A DNA stretch of 64,000 nt, taken from assembly GCA_014490595.1 (NCBI GenBank), contig CP061031.1, positions 1,116,001-1,180,000 on the forward strand, read 5' to 3'. Both the position numbers and the translations under genes were made by a program. Positions 8,355-16,852 of the stretch are shown here, piece by piece. Every line of letters begins with the position of its first letter. The stretch's first letter is position 1. This DNA is from Corynebacterium wankanglinii. GTDB taxonomy: Bacteria > Actinomycetota > Actinomycetes > Mycobacteriales > Mycobacteriaceae. The notes under the pieces were generated by a model. It was not told the origin of the DNA. It did not search any database and worked only from the letters and a program-made list of their open reading frames with translations.

Positions 8355-9857
8355 ATGACTGCCTACGACCTGATGGATTACGACGAAGTACTGAAAAAGT
8401 ACGACCCAGTAATGGGCCTTGAGGTGCACGTCGAGCTGGCCACCGAGACGAAGATGTTCTCCACCTCCTCCGCCCACTTCGGCGCGGAGCCGAACACGAA
8501 CATCGACCCGGTCTCGCTCGGGCTTCCCGGCGCGCTGCCGGTAGTCAACGCCAAGGGCGTGGAGTGGGCCATCAAGATCGGGCTGGCGCTGAACTGCAAG
8601 ATCGCCGAGAGCTCCCGGTTTGCGCGCAAGAACTACTTCTACCCGGACCAGCCGAAGAACTACCAGATCTCGCAGTACGACGAGCCGATCGCTTACGACG
8701 GCTACCTCGACGTCGTGCTCGAGGACGGCACCGAGTGGCGCGTGGAAATCGAGCGCGCGCACATGGAGGAAGACACCGGCAAGCTCACCCACCTAGGCTC
8801 CGCCTCCGGCCGCATCACCGGCGCGACCGCATCGCTCGTGGACTGCAACCGCGCAGGCATCCCGCTGATCGAGATCGTGACCAAGCCGATCATCGGCGCC
8901 GGCGAGCGCGCGCCTGAAGTGGCCAAGGCTTATGTCGGTGCGCTGCGAGAGCTGGTCAAGGCCCTCGGCGTCTCCGACGCGCGCATGGATCAGGGCAGCA
9001 TGCGTTGCGACGCGAACGTGTCCCTGCGCCCGGTGGGCCAGGAGAAGTTCGGCACCCGTACCGAGACGAAGAACATCAACTCGCTGAAGTCCGTCGAGCA
9101 GGCCGTGCGCTTCGAGATGCAGCGCCAGGCCGCCGTTTTGGAAGACGGCGGGGAAATCGTCCAGGAGACCCGCCACTACCAGGAGAAGGACGGCACGACC
9201 TCCAAGGGCCGCCCCAAGGAGGAGGCGTCCGACTACCGCTACTTCAACGACCCGGATCTGCCGCCGGTGATTGCGAAGCCGGAGTGGGTCGAGGAAATCC
9301 GTGCGACCCTGCCGGAGCTGCCGTGGGTGCGCCGCGCTCGCATCCAGGAGGAGTGGCAGCTGCCGGAAAAGGAGTTCCGCGACCTGGTCAACGCCGGTGC
9401 GCTCGATCTCATCGTGGACACCGTCGAGGCCGGTGCTACCCCGGATGAGGCGCGTGCCTGGTGGGTCTCCTACATCAACGGCAAGGCCAACGAGGCCGGC
9501 AAGGACCTCGACGCCCTCGGCGTCACCCCGGCCGATGTCGCCCGCGTGGTGGAGCTGGTCAAGGAAGGCAAGCTGACCACCAAGCTAGGCCGCCAGGCAA
9601 TCGACGGCGTCATCGCCGGCGAAGGCTCTGTCGACGAGGTCGTCGCCGCCCGCGGCCTGGAGGTCGTGCGCGATGACGGCGCGATTGAGAAGGCCGTCGA
9701 CGAGGCGCTGGCCGCCAACCCGGACATCGTGGAGAAGTACCGGGCCGGCAACACAAAGGTCACCGGTGCCATCGTTGGTGCCGTGATGAAGGCGACGCAG
9801 GGTAAGGCCGACCCGGGGCAGGTCAACCAGCTCATTGCGAAGAAGCTCGCGGAGTAG
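8355..9857 (+). CDS. gatB: Aspartyl/glutamyl-tRNA(Asn/Gln) amidotransferase subunit B
   Basis: Tethers and positions misacylated Glu-tRNA(Gln) and Asp-tRNA(Asn) in the GatCAB amidotransferase. 500 residues. Signatures: GLEVHVEL near the N-terminus, [62 protein letters not shown], and the C-terminal YqeY-like domain ending [15 protein letters not shown] at 8355 is set by homology; TACACT at 8341-8346 lies 8 bases upstream, again a leaderless layout. gatA and gatC are not adjacent. The IS30 element lies 22 bases past the stop, so the insertion spared the gene but may have displaced its terminator. Confidence 0.97.
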   Translation: MTAYDLMDYDEVLKKYDPVMGLEVHVELATETKMFSTSSAHFGAEPNTNIDPVSLGLPGALPVVNAKGVEWAIKIGLALNCKIAESSRFARKNYFYPDQPKNYQISQYDEPIAYDGYLDVVLEDGTEWRVEIERAHMEEDTGKLTHLGSASGRITGATASLVDCNRAGIPLIEIVTKPIIGAGERAPEVAKAYVGALRELVKALGVSDARMDQGSMRCDANVSLRPVGQEKFGTRTETKNINSLKSVEQAVRFEMQRQAAVLEDGGEIVQETRHYQEKDGTTSKGRPKEEASDYRYFNDPDLPPVIAKPEWVEEIRATLPELPWVRRARIQEEWQLPEKEFRDLVNAGALDLIVDTVEAGATPDEARAWWVSYINGKANEAGKDLDALGVTPADVARVVELVKEGKLTTKLGRQAIDGVIAGEGSVDEVVAARGLEVVRDDGAIEKAVDEALAANPDIVEKYRAGNTKVTGAIVGAVMKATQGKADPGQVNQLIAKKLAE

Positions 9858-9879
9858 TGCTAGGGCGGCGGTTGTAGCC

Positions 9880-9906
9880 ACAAATGGTGAAGGGCAAATG
9901 GTGAAT
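9880..9906 (+). repeat. Left terminal inverted repeat of the IS30 element
   Basis: 27 bases starting CACAAATGGTGAAGGGCAAA; matches the reverse complement of 11644-11670 except for one G/A difference at position 14. The internal near-repeat of AAATGGTGAA suggests two transposase contacts. Confidence 0.88.
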
Positions 9907-9940
9907 ATCTTCGGTTGAGCCGGGAGTTGTCAGTGGGTGA

Positions 9941-11629
9941 ATGCGCCACCTCGACTTGGAGGTTGTTGTGGCTGGCCGTTGGACTCCGAAGGATGTGAAG
10001 GCTGCTTCTGTGGCGCGGCTTGTTGCAGGCGATGATGTCGGCGAGATTGCTCGTGATGCCGGTGTGGCAGAGGGCACGGTTTATGAATGGGTCAAGCAAG
10101 CAGGTGCGCTCCCACCGATGAAGGCGTTGGCACGTGCACGCGACCAGCTCATCGACGACGCGGTGGCGTTGGTGGCTTCAGGTATGTCGGTACCGGATGC
10201 GGCTGCAACGTTAGGTCTTTCTGCGGCTGCGTTGTACTCGCGGTTGGCGAAAGTCGGTGTGCGGACCGAACTGCAGCAAAAGCCCCGTATCACCCCGCAG
10301 CAGAAAGCTGACGCGGTCGAGCGAGTACTAGCGGGTGAACCGGTTGAAAAGGTCGCGGCGGCGTTCGACAGGTCTGTGAATTCGGTGTATCGCTGGGTGC
10401 AACAAGCACGCCAGGAGAAGGCGGGCGGAAACCGTGATGCGGTGCAGCCCGCCAACACGCCGGAGGCTTGTGCGGTAACAACCCCTGCACACAGCAAAGT
10501 TGATTCCGTGCCAGCACCAATGAAAACACAGGCAGGCCACGCGCCTGCCGACCACGCCGAGGACCGTGTGAAAGTCGGCCGCGGGGTCCAACTGTCGTTT
10601 GAAGACCGCCTGACGATCCAACATGGGTGCAGCCAGGGAATGTCAGCCAGACAGATCGCAACGCTTCTGGGGCGCCACCATAGCGTGATCAGCCGGGAAA
10701 TTGCCCGCAACGGATGGGAAATCATCGACGATGACGGCGAAAAGAAGGTCTTCTACAACGCCCGGCGTGCCCACACGGGTGCTAAGGCGCGTGCGTGCCG
10801 GCCGAAGGTGCGCAAGCTTGACGACAACCCGGTGCTTCGTGCTGTGGTGGTGGCGTGTCTTGCCCGCCGGTGGTCGCCCGGGCGCATCAGTGTGTGGCTT
10901 CAGCACGCTTTCGCCGATGATGAAAGCATGCGTATTTCCCACGAAGCGATCTACAGTGCCTTGTACATCCAGAGCAAAGGCAGCTTGCGCGCCGAGCTTG
11001 AAGCGGTGATGAAGACCCAAGATGTGCTCATCCGCGGCGGCAAGCGGCGAAAAACCCGGCCCCGTAATGCCGGTGTGTTAACGGGTAAGCCGTGGATCAA
11101 AGGCGCTGAAATCACCAAGCGCAGCCCGGAGGTTGACGACCGGGCAATCCCTGGGCACTGGGAAGGTGATCTTGTCATCGGCAAGGGCGGCAAAAGCGCG
11201 CTGATTACCCTGGTGGAGCGCACCAGCCGCTACACCCTGCTTGGTCATCTGCCCACCGAACACACATCGATGACGGTGATTGAAACGATCCAGCAGATGG
11301 TCAAAGACCTCAATGCCGAACAGCTCAAGACCATCACCTGGGATCAAGGCGTGGAAATGGCTCAAACCGCACGTGTGCGCATCAAAGACGGCTGCGAGGT
11401 GTACTTTTGCGATCCACACTCACCGTGGCAGCGGCCGACCAACGAGAACACCAACGGTGAGATCCGCCGCCGCTTCTACAAGAAAGGCACCGACTTCGCC
11501 GAAGTCACCCCCGAGCACGTCGCCTGGGTGCAAGACGAACTCAACGACACACCCCGACAAGTCCTCGGCGGAGCAACCCCACGTGAGATACTCCAGCAAA
11601 TATTCAAACGTGGCGCATTAACCGCTTGA
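9941..11629 (+). CDS. IS30 family transposase
   Basis: DDE transposase of 562 residues. The N-terminal 220 residues hold three helix-turn-helix-like segments (about 18-52, 68-90 and 110-145), then the family HTH (LSFEDRLTIQHGCSQGMSARQIATLLGR…). The catalytic core follows with GHWEGDLVIG (D410), ITWDQGVEMA (D468) and NENTNGEIRRRFYKKGTDF (E507), the classic IS30 D-D-E signature. It is longer than many IS30 transposases because of the duplicated N-terminal HTH region. The frame is open, so the enzyme is potentially active. Start at ATG 9941 is the first in frame inside the element. Confidence 0.93.
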   Translation: MRHLDLEVVVAGRWTPKDVKAASVARLVAGDDVGEIARDAGVAEGTVYEWVKQAGALPPMKALARARDQLIDDAVALVASGMSVPDAAATLGLSAAALYSRLAKVGVRTELQQKPRITPQQKADAVERVLAGEPVEKVAAAFDRSVNSVYRWVQQARQEKAGGNRDAVQPANTPEACAVTTPAHSKVDSVPAPMKTQAGHAPADHAEDRVKVGRGVQLSFEDRLTIQHGCSQGMSARQIATLLGRHHSVISREIARNGWEIIDDDGEKKVFYNARRAHTGAKARACRPKVRKLDDNPVLRAVVVACLARRWSPGRISVWLQHAFADDESMRISHEAIYSALYIQSKGSLRAELEAVMKTQDVLIRGGKRRKTRPRNAGVLTGKPWIKGAEITKRSPEVDDRAIPGHWEGDLVIGKGGKSALITLVERTSRYTLLGHLPTEHTSMTVIETIQQMVKDLNAEQLKTITWDQGVEMAQTARVRIKDGCEVYFCDPHSPWQRPTNENTNGEIRRRFYKKGTDFAEVTPEHVAWVQDELNDTPRQVLGGATPREILQQIFKRGALTA

Positions 11630-11643
11630 TCCCGCCCCGGGGC

Positions 11644-11670
11644 TTCACCATTTGCCTTTCACCATTTGTG
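11644..11670 (-). repeat. Right terminal inverted repeat of the IS30 element
   Basis: Inverted partner of 9880-9906; read on the minus strand it starts CACAAATGGTGAAAGGCAAA. It begins 14 bases after the transposase stop codon. Confidence 0.88.
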
Positions 11671-11682
11671 CCCCCGGCAACG

Positions 11683-11725
11683 AAAAACTCCCGGGCACCA
11701 AACGGTGACCGGGAGAGCGTTTTTT
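11683..11725 (-). terminator. Bidirectional rho-independent terminator
   Basis: CTCCCGG…CCGGGAG stem (11688-11715) with inner CACC/GGTG pairing and an AAAC loop, flanked by five A on the left and TTTTTT on the right. It can stop the minus-strand YkvI-like gene and anything entering from the IS side. Confidence 0.8.
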
Positions 11726-11734
11726 CAACCGGGC

Positions 11735-13135
11735 TTACTTGCCCTCGGGTTTCACAGCGGGGAATTCGCCGGTCTTGTACATTTCCTCGTACGACTCCCA
11801 GTGGATGTTTTCTCCCGGGGTGTCGGGAGCGCCAGTGTAGGAATCAGACTCTGGGTCGAGCGCTGGTACCGACTTGATGTCGAAGTCGCTGGAGGAGTCG
11901 GTGTGCATGTCAGCGGCGACCTCCTCCTGCACGGACTGCCACAGGTCCTGGCCGCCCACATGGGAGTCCGAGGTCAGCTCGTCCACCTCGGCGCGCTCGG
12001 CGCCGGTGAGGTTGTCAGATTCCGGGTTCAGCTGTGTCTCGGCCAGCTCCGCCAGGCGCTCACGGCGGCTGGTCTCATCCTGGATGTTCTTGCGGTCGCG
12101 GAACCAGGCGACACCCATGACCACACCGAGTACGAGGCCCAGGTAGCCCAGAACCGGGTAGACCCAGCCGACTAGGTCGGCGAAGCCGATGAAGGACAGG
12201 GCGAAGCCGATGAGCACCACGATGCCGTAGTACGGGCGGAACTTCTTCGGGTTGTCATGGCTCAGGCGGCGGCCCAGGGCGTAGAAGAGGCCGACGGCCG
12301 TGTTGTAAATCATCAGGTAGATCACGATGGACACGAACACGCCGACAGTGGGGTGCATGTTGTCGAACACCTTGAGCAGCGGCAGGTCCGCGCCCATGAC
12401 GTTTTCCATGTTCATGAACAGGACGAACGTCAGGATGAGCAGCAGGACGGCGAACATGATGCCGCCGAGCAGGCCGCCCTTGCCGGCTTGTGCCGGGTTC
12501 ATGTGGGAGCCGGCGAAGACGAGCATCATGGAGGTGTCCATGATCATCACCAGCGTGGCGTAGTTCAATGCCGTGATCAGCCAGTTGCCAAAGGTGCCGG
12601 AGGCGTGAGGATTGGTCTGGGCAATCTCGTTGATCTGCCCGATGTTGTCCGGCATGTTCGTCAGCGTGATCACGAATGCTCCGAGCAGGCACACGATCAG
12701 CAGCGGCGTGATGAAGGAGATCACGCTGGTCAGCTTGTCCACGTCGAGAAGCCCCGACAGCAAAAGCAGCACGACCATGATGGCGGAGCCGGCCCATGTG
12801 GGCAGGCCGAATTGCTGGTTCAGGTTCGCGCCGGCGCCGGCGACCATAACGAAGCCGATGCAAAACAGCGTGAACATGGTGGTGATGTCCATGTATTTGG
12901 CATCCACGGACGTGACACGCTTTTAAATACGGCACTATGGTCGTCGGCCAGGTAGTAGGAGCCCAGCTGGTAGACCCAGCCACTGAACACGGCGATGCTG
13001 ATGCCTGCGACGGCCGCACCGACGATGCCCCAGTAGCCGAAGGACAGGAAGTACTGGATCACCTCCTGGCCGGAGGCGAAACCCGCGCCGACGGTAAGGC
13101 CCCCGCGCAAGGGCAACTTTGAACGTTTTACCCAT
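11735..13135 (-). pseudogene. YkvI-like membrane transporter, frameshifted
   Basis: Relates to the YkvI family of multi-pass membrane proteins in the APC-type transporter group. The N-terminus reads MGKTFKVAL in one frame (start 13135, AGGA upstream), then GGLTVGAGFASGQEVIQYFLSFGYWGI in a second. From about 12907 a third frame carries DITTMFTLFCIGFVMVAGAGANLNQQ and about ten hydrophobic segments, then a 110-residue hydrophilic acidic tail. The shifts are near 13115 and 12915; each needs only a one-base correction (an extra C and a missing G). Because the residues on both sides fit together, base-call errors are a real alternative to decay. If corrected, the protein is about 465 residues. Substrate unknown. 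Confidence 0.65.
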
Positions 13136-13314
13136 AATGATCCTCATGAAAGTAACAGTAAAAAGAGCGGAACCGACGGTAACAGCATTACTGAGCCATT
13201 GCTAACCGACGTCCACAGGTTCCCGCCGCCAACACCGCAGCGCACGGGGCTGCGTTTGCTGCTCGAACGGCGCGTTACCAGGAATAGGCAGCGATCTCGC
13301 ATACATTGTTGGAC

Positions 13315-14167
13315 ATGGCTAACAACCCACGCGACCTCACGCCCAAAGAACAAAACGACCTGTCCAACTTGGACACCCGGATGTTCCTGAGTACTCCGGC
13401 GGCACCACTGCTGCCTCTGAGGGTCTCTACACGCGGACCGGCAAAGCGGCGCCGACGGAGATCTTCCCGGCGGCGAGCAGCAGTCCGGCCCGTTAATCCC
13501 CGAGTCGCCGGCGCCGGCCACGACCGCGTTCGAGACAGCTTCTGTGGAACGAGAGCCGGTATACGTGCCCCGGCCGAGCAAAGCGCGGTGACGAGAGCGT
13601 AGAGCCCACCTACACCGAGTCCGCAGAGCCGGTCGTGGTGGAGGAGGAGACCCGCCGTGGCACCACCGACTTCGGACTGTTCCTGCTGCGGCTGGCGCTG
13701 GGGCGTTTCTCATCATCGATTCGGTGGGAACCTTCTTCCGCCTCGGCGGCAACGAAGGCATCTCCGGGCTCGAGACGGCTTACGCCAACTACCCGTACGG
13801 CAACGGCCTCGCCGTAGTAGTGCCCACGCTCGAACTCGCGGCCGGCGTCTTCCTCGTCCTAGGTCTGCTCACACCGTCGCGGCGATGGTGGCAATCGCGG
13901 TGACCGGATTCATGGCGCTCGACGCCTTCAACGCGCAGTCGGACGGGTTCAACGTGTTTCGCCTGGACTCCGGAGACCTGGGTTCCAGTGATGTTGCTCG
14001 CCGCATCACTTGCGGTGCAGTTCACCGGACCGGGCCGCTACGGCATCGACGCCTCCCGCGGCTGGGCCAAGCGCCCGCTGGCCTCCAGCTGGGTCGGCGC
14101 GCTGGTCGGGCTTGCGGCCGCCGGGCTGATCTGGTGGTTCGGCACTGAGATCAACCCATTCGCGTAA
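13315..14167 (+). pseudogene. DoxX-family membrane protein, multiply frameshifted
   Basis: Starts MANNPRDLTPKEQNDLSNLD and then continues across at least five frame changes. In order one can read a Thr/Ala/Glu-rich linker (YTRTGKAAPTEIFPAASSS, then FETASVEREPVYVPRPSK), DFGLFLLRLALG and GTFFRLGGNEGISGLE, then YPYGNGLAVVVPTLELAAGVFLVLGLLTP, AMVAIAVTGFMALDAFNAQ and a final helix ending EINPFA. That is a disordered cytoplasmic N-terminus followed by a four-helix DoxX-like membrane domain. Conserved text between many close indels argues for poor sequence or very recent decay. It ends one base before the convergent ilvD stop. Confidence 0.55.
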
Positions 14168-14168
14168 T

Positions 14169-16006
14169 TTAATCCACCTTGCGCACCGCGCCCTTGTCGG
14201 CGCTGGTGGCCATGGAGGCGTACGCACGCAGAGCCTTCGACACCTCGCGGACACGATTCGGCGTCCAGGGCTGTCGGAGGCTTCCATTGTTTCGCGGCGG
14301 CGCGAAGCTCGTCGTCCAGGCACGTCCAGCTTGAGTTCGCGGTTGGGACACGGAGATGGAGACGGTGTCGCCGTTTTCGATCAAACCGATCAGCCCGCCG
14401 GCCGCAGCCTCGGGGGAGATGTGGCCGATGGATAGCCCGGAGGTGCCGCCCGAGAAGCGACCGTCCGTGATCAGCGCGCACTTCTTGCCCAGGCCTGCGC
14501 CTTTCAGAAACGACGTCGGGTGCAACATCTCCTGCATCCCTGGCCCGCCCGCTGGGCCTTCGTAGCGGATCACCACGACCTCGCCCTCGAGGACCTCGCG
14601 GTTGAGGATCATGCTTACCGCCTGCTCCTGCGAATCCACACGCGCGCGGGGCCGGAGAACTCCCACAGCCCTTCTTCTACACCCGCGGTCTTCAAGATCG
14701 CCCCGTCGGGCGCGAGGTTGCCGCGCAGCACAACCAGGCCGCCATCGGACGTAAACGGGTGCTCGACGTCGTGGATGACGCCGTTGCGCGCGTCAGTGTC
14801 CAGCTCGGACCAGCGTGCACTCTGGGAGAATGCCTTCGTGGTGCGCTCGCCGCCGGGGGCCGCGTGGTAGAGCTCGAGCGCCTCATCGGTGGCGGAACCG
14901 CCACGGATGTCCCAGTCGGCGAGCCATTCGCTGAGCGACGGGTACGCGATGGAGTGCACATCGTCATGCAAAAGGCCGGCGCGGTTGAGCTCGCCCAGGA
15001 TGGCGGGGATGCCGCCGGCGCGGTGGACGTCTTCGACGTGCGCCTCGCCGTTCGGGGCGACCTTGGACAGGCACGGGATCTGGTGGGAAAGCTCGTCGAT
15101 GTCGGACAGGTCGAAGTCGATGTCGCCTTCCTGCGCCGCGGCGAGGATGTGCAGGATGGTGTTGGTGGAGCCGCCCATCGCCATGTCCAGCGCCATCGCG
15201 TTGCGGAACGCGTGGACGTTTGCCACGTTGCGCGGCAGGACCGACTCGTCGCCCTGGCCGTAGTAGCGCTCGCACAGCTCCATGACCGTGCGGCCGGCCT
15301 TCTCAAACAGCTCCCGGCGCGCGGTGTGGGTGGCCAGGGTGGTGCCGTTGCCGGGCAGGGAAAGCCCCAGCGCCTCGGTGAGGCAGTTCATGGAGTTCGC
15401 GGTGAACATGCCCGAGCAGGAGCCGCAAGTGGGGCAGGCGTTGTTCGCGATGTCGTCCAACTCGGCGTCGCTGACGTCGTCGTTTGCAGACAGCGCGATG
15501 GCGTCGATGAGGTCGGACTTTGGCTTAGTCACCCCGCCGACGGAGAACGCCTTGCCGGCCTCCATCGGACCGCCGGAGACGAACACGGCCGGGATGTTTA
15601 GGCGCATCGCGGCGTTGAGCATGCCAGGGGTGATCTTGTCGCAGTTGGAGATGCACACCATCGCGTCCACGGTGTGGGCGTTGACCATGTACTCCACCGA
15701 GTCGGTGATGATCTCGCGGGAGGGCAGCGAGTACAACATGCCGGCGTGGCCCATGGCGATGCCGTCATCGACGGCGATGGTGTTGAACTCTTTCGGCACC
15801 CCGCCGGCCGCGCGCACGGCCTCGGCAACGATGTCGCCGACTTCCTTGAGGTGCACGTGGCCGGGCACGAACTGGGTGTAGGAGTTCACGATGGCCACAA
15901 TGGGCTTGCCAAACTCGTTTTCGCCTGTGCCGGTGGCGCGCCACAGGGCGCGGGCGCCAGCGGCCTGACGGCCGACGGTGGTGACTCGTGAGCGAAGCGG
16001 GATCAC
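14169..16006 (-). pseudogene. ilvD: Dihydroxy-acid dehydratase, frameshifted in the 3' third
   Basis: Fe-S enzyme of branched-chain amino acid synthesis (dihydroxy acid to 2-keto acid). Reading from [26 protein letters not shown], the catalytic body is intact, with [12 protein letters not shown] and [19 protein letters not shown] carrying the cluster cysteines. After GPARV (about 14655) one G is missing and the frame shifts to [28 protein letters not shown]…[20 protein letters not shown]. Three further one-base gains between about 14340 and 14250 scramble about 30 residues but restore the frame, and the C-terminus ([22 protein letters not shown]) is perfect. Compensating indels that save the C-terminus look like sequencing noise. 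If real, the strain would be auxotrophic unless a second ilvD exists. Confidence 0.85.
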
Positions 16007-16010
16007 GGTA

Positions 16011-16559
16011 TTACTCCTTTGTTTCGGGTGCTGCCTCGGTTACGGCGGGGCGCGGGCCGGGCAGGTCTGGGTGCTCGGCGACGTAAGCGTCATACTCTTC
16101 TCGGTTGAGCAAAACTTTGTGCCCGCCCCTGTCGATGATCTCGAACTTGCCGTCCGCCGCCTCCTGGGCTGACGTAATTACATCGGTGATGCGCCCGTTC
16201 GAAGCCTCCGCGAGGTCGGGCAAAGAATTAAAGGTCACGCCGGGCAGTGGATGTTTCGCGCCACCGGTGGTGACAGCGGAGACGGAGGAGCCCTGAAACG
16301 CCAGGCCTTCCAGGTCCTGCCACGGCAGGGTGACATTCTTCCGGAAGAGGTACTTCGCGGTGATGCCGCGCTCGCTCACAGTGGTGGAGGAGGCCAGTAC
16401 CCATGCCAGCCAGAGTGCTGGGAAGATGAGCAGCCACGCCAGGTACTTGGGCGCCCAGAGGATGCCCATGAGCGCGATACCGGTTGCAATCACGATGGCG
16501 AGGATGTGTTCTCGCGTCGGTCTGAAAACGTGCGGGGTGTGCTCCGGCGTGTCAGTCAT
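16011..16559 (-). CDS. PH-domain membrane protein
   Basis: 182 residues. Two N-terminal hydrophobic helices (about 18-52) are followed by a bacterial PH-like domain ([28 protein letters not shown], about 58-90), then a segment ending [21 protein letters not shown]. Proteins of this kind sit next to ilvD in other corynebacteria. Function unknown. It starts upstream of ilvD with only 4 bases between, so it probably leads an operon with it. Only this gene separates ilvD from the ilvBNC leader; the MscCG-type channel gene found here in C. glutamicum is absent. Confidence 0.75.
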   Translation of the reverse strand: MTDTPEHTPHVFRPTREHILAIVIATGIALMGILWAPKYLAWLLIFPALWLAWVLASSTTVSERGITAKYLFRKNVTLPWQDLEGLAFQGSSVSAVTTGGAKHPLPGVTFNSLPDLAEASNGRITDVITSAQEAADGKFEIIDRGGHKVLLNREEYDAYVAEHPDLPGPRPAVTEAAPETKE

Positions 16560-16630
16560 AGTTGGGGATGGTAGTCACCTTTGGGACGTCGATAAGCAAT
16601 AGCCCGCAATTTAAATATCTGAATAAAAAC

Positions 16631-16659
16631 CTGCGCACGGTACGGGTGCGCGCTAGTCT
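16631..16659 (+). promoter_or_regulatory. Probable ilvBNC promoter
   Basis: TAGTCT at 16654-16659 is a good -10 and CTGCGC at 16631-16636 a weak -35, 17 bases apart. Transcription would start at or next to the GTG at 16667, giving a leaderless leader-peptide mRNA. Confidence 0.55.
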
Positions 16660-16666
16660 TTTTCAC

Positions 16667-16717
16667 GTGATCAACGAGCGACTTGTAATTATCGTATCCC
16701 GACGGCGCTTGCCGTAG
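16667..16717 (+). CDS. ilvBNC attenuator leader peptide
   Basis: A 16-residue open frame, MINERLVIIVSRRRLP, starting at GTG. The run Leu-Val-Ile-Ile-Val uses all three branched-chain amino acids, and the C-terminus …RRRLP resembles the leader peptide described for the C. glutamicum ilvBNC operon. Ribosome stalling at these codons when Leu, Val or Ile is short would prevent the downstream terminator (16753-16786) from forming. No ribosome-binding site is needed if the mRNA is leaderless. Confidence 0.8.
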   Translation: MINERLVIIVSRRRLP

Positions 16718-16752
16718 CGGGTGCGTTTTACTACGCCGCTCACAGACCAAGC

Positions 16753-16786
16753 GCCCTCGAGAGCACGACGCTCGTCGGGGGCTTTT
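16753..16786 (+). terminator. ilvBNC attenuator terminator
   Basis: GCCCTCGAGAGC (16753-16764) can pair with GCTCGTCGGGGGC (16770-16782) with one bulge and a T-G pair, followed by TTTT and a T-rich stretch. It lies 35 bases after the leader peptide and 66 before ilvB. Alternative pairing with the region around the leader peptide would make the antiterminator; I did not fold it. Confidence 0.7.
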
Positions 16787-16852
16787 GTTGTATGAGATCG
16801 CGACGCAGAGAAGATTGCAGAGAACAATTGAGCGAGCAAGGAGCCTTCAACC

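Larger units (their letters stand above)
9880..11670 (+). mobile_element. IS30-family insertion sequence, complete
   Basis: A 1791-bp element bounded by 27-bp inverted repeats that match at 26 of 27 positions. Both ends start CACAAATGGTGAA when read inwards, and each contains a second copy of AAATGGTGAA 14 bases further in. One open transposase gene fills it. No obvious 2-3 bp target duplication is seen: the flanks are AGC on the left and CCC on the right. Either the copy is old or the flanks have changed. It sits between gatB and the YkvI-like gene's terminator. Confidence 0.9.

Noticed and set aside
13144..13761. Minus-strand open frame of 205 codons between the YkvI-like and DoxX-like genes
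   Set aside because: Overlaps the clearly recognisable, though frameshifted, DoxX reading on the plus strand; its own product has no resemblance to a protein family.
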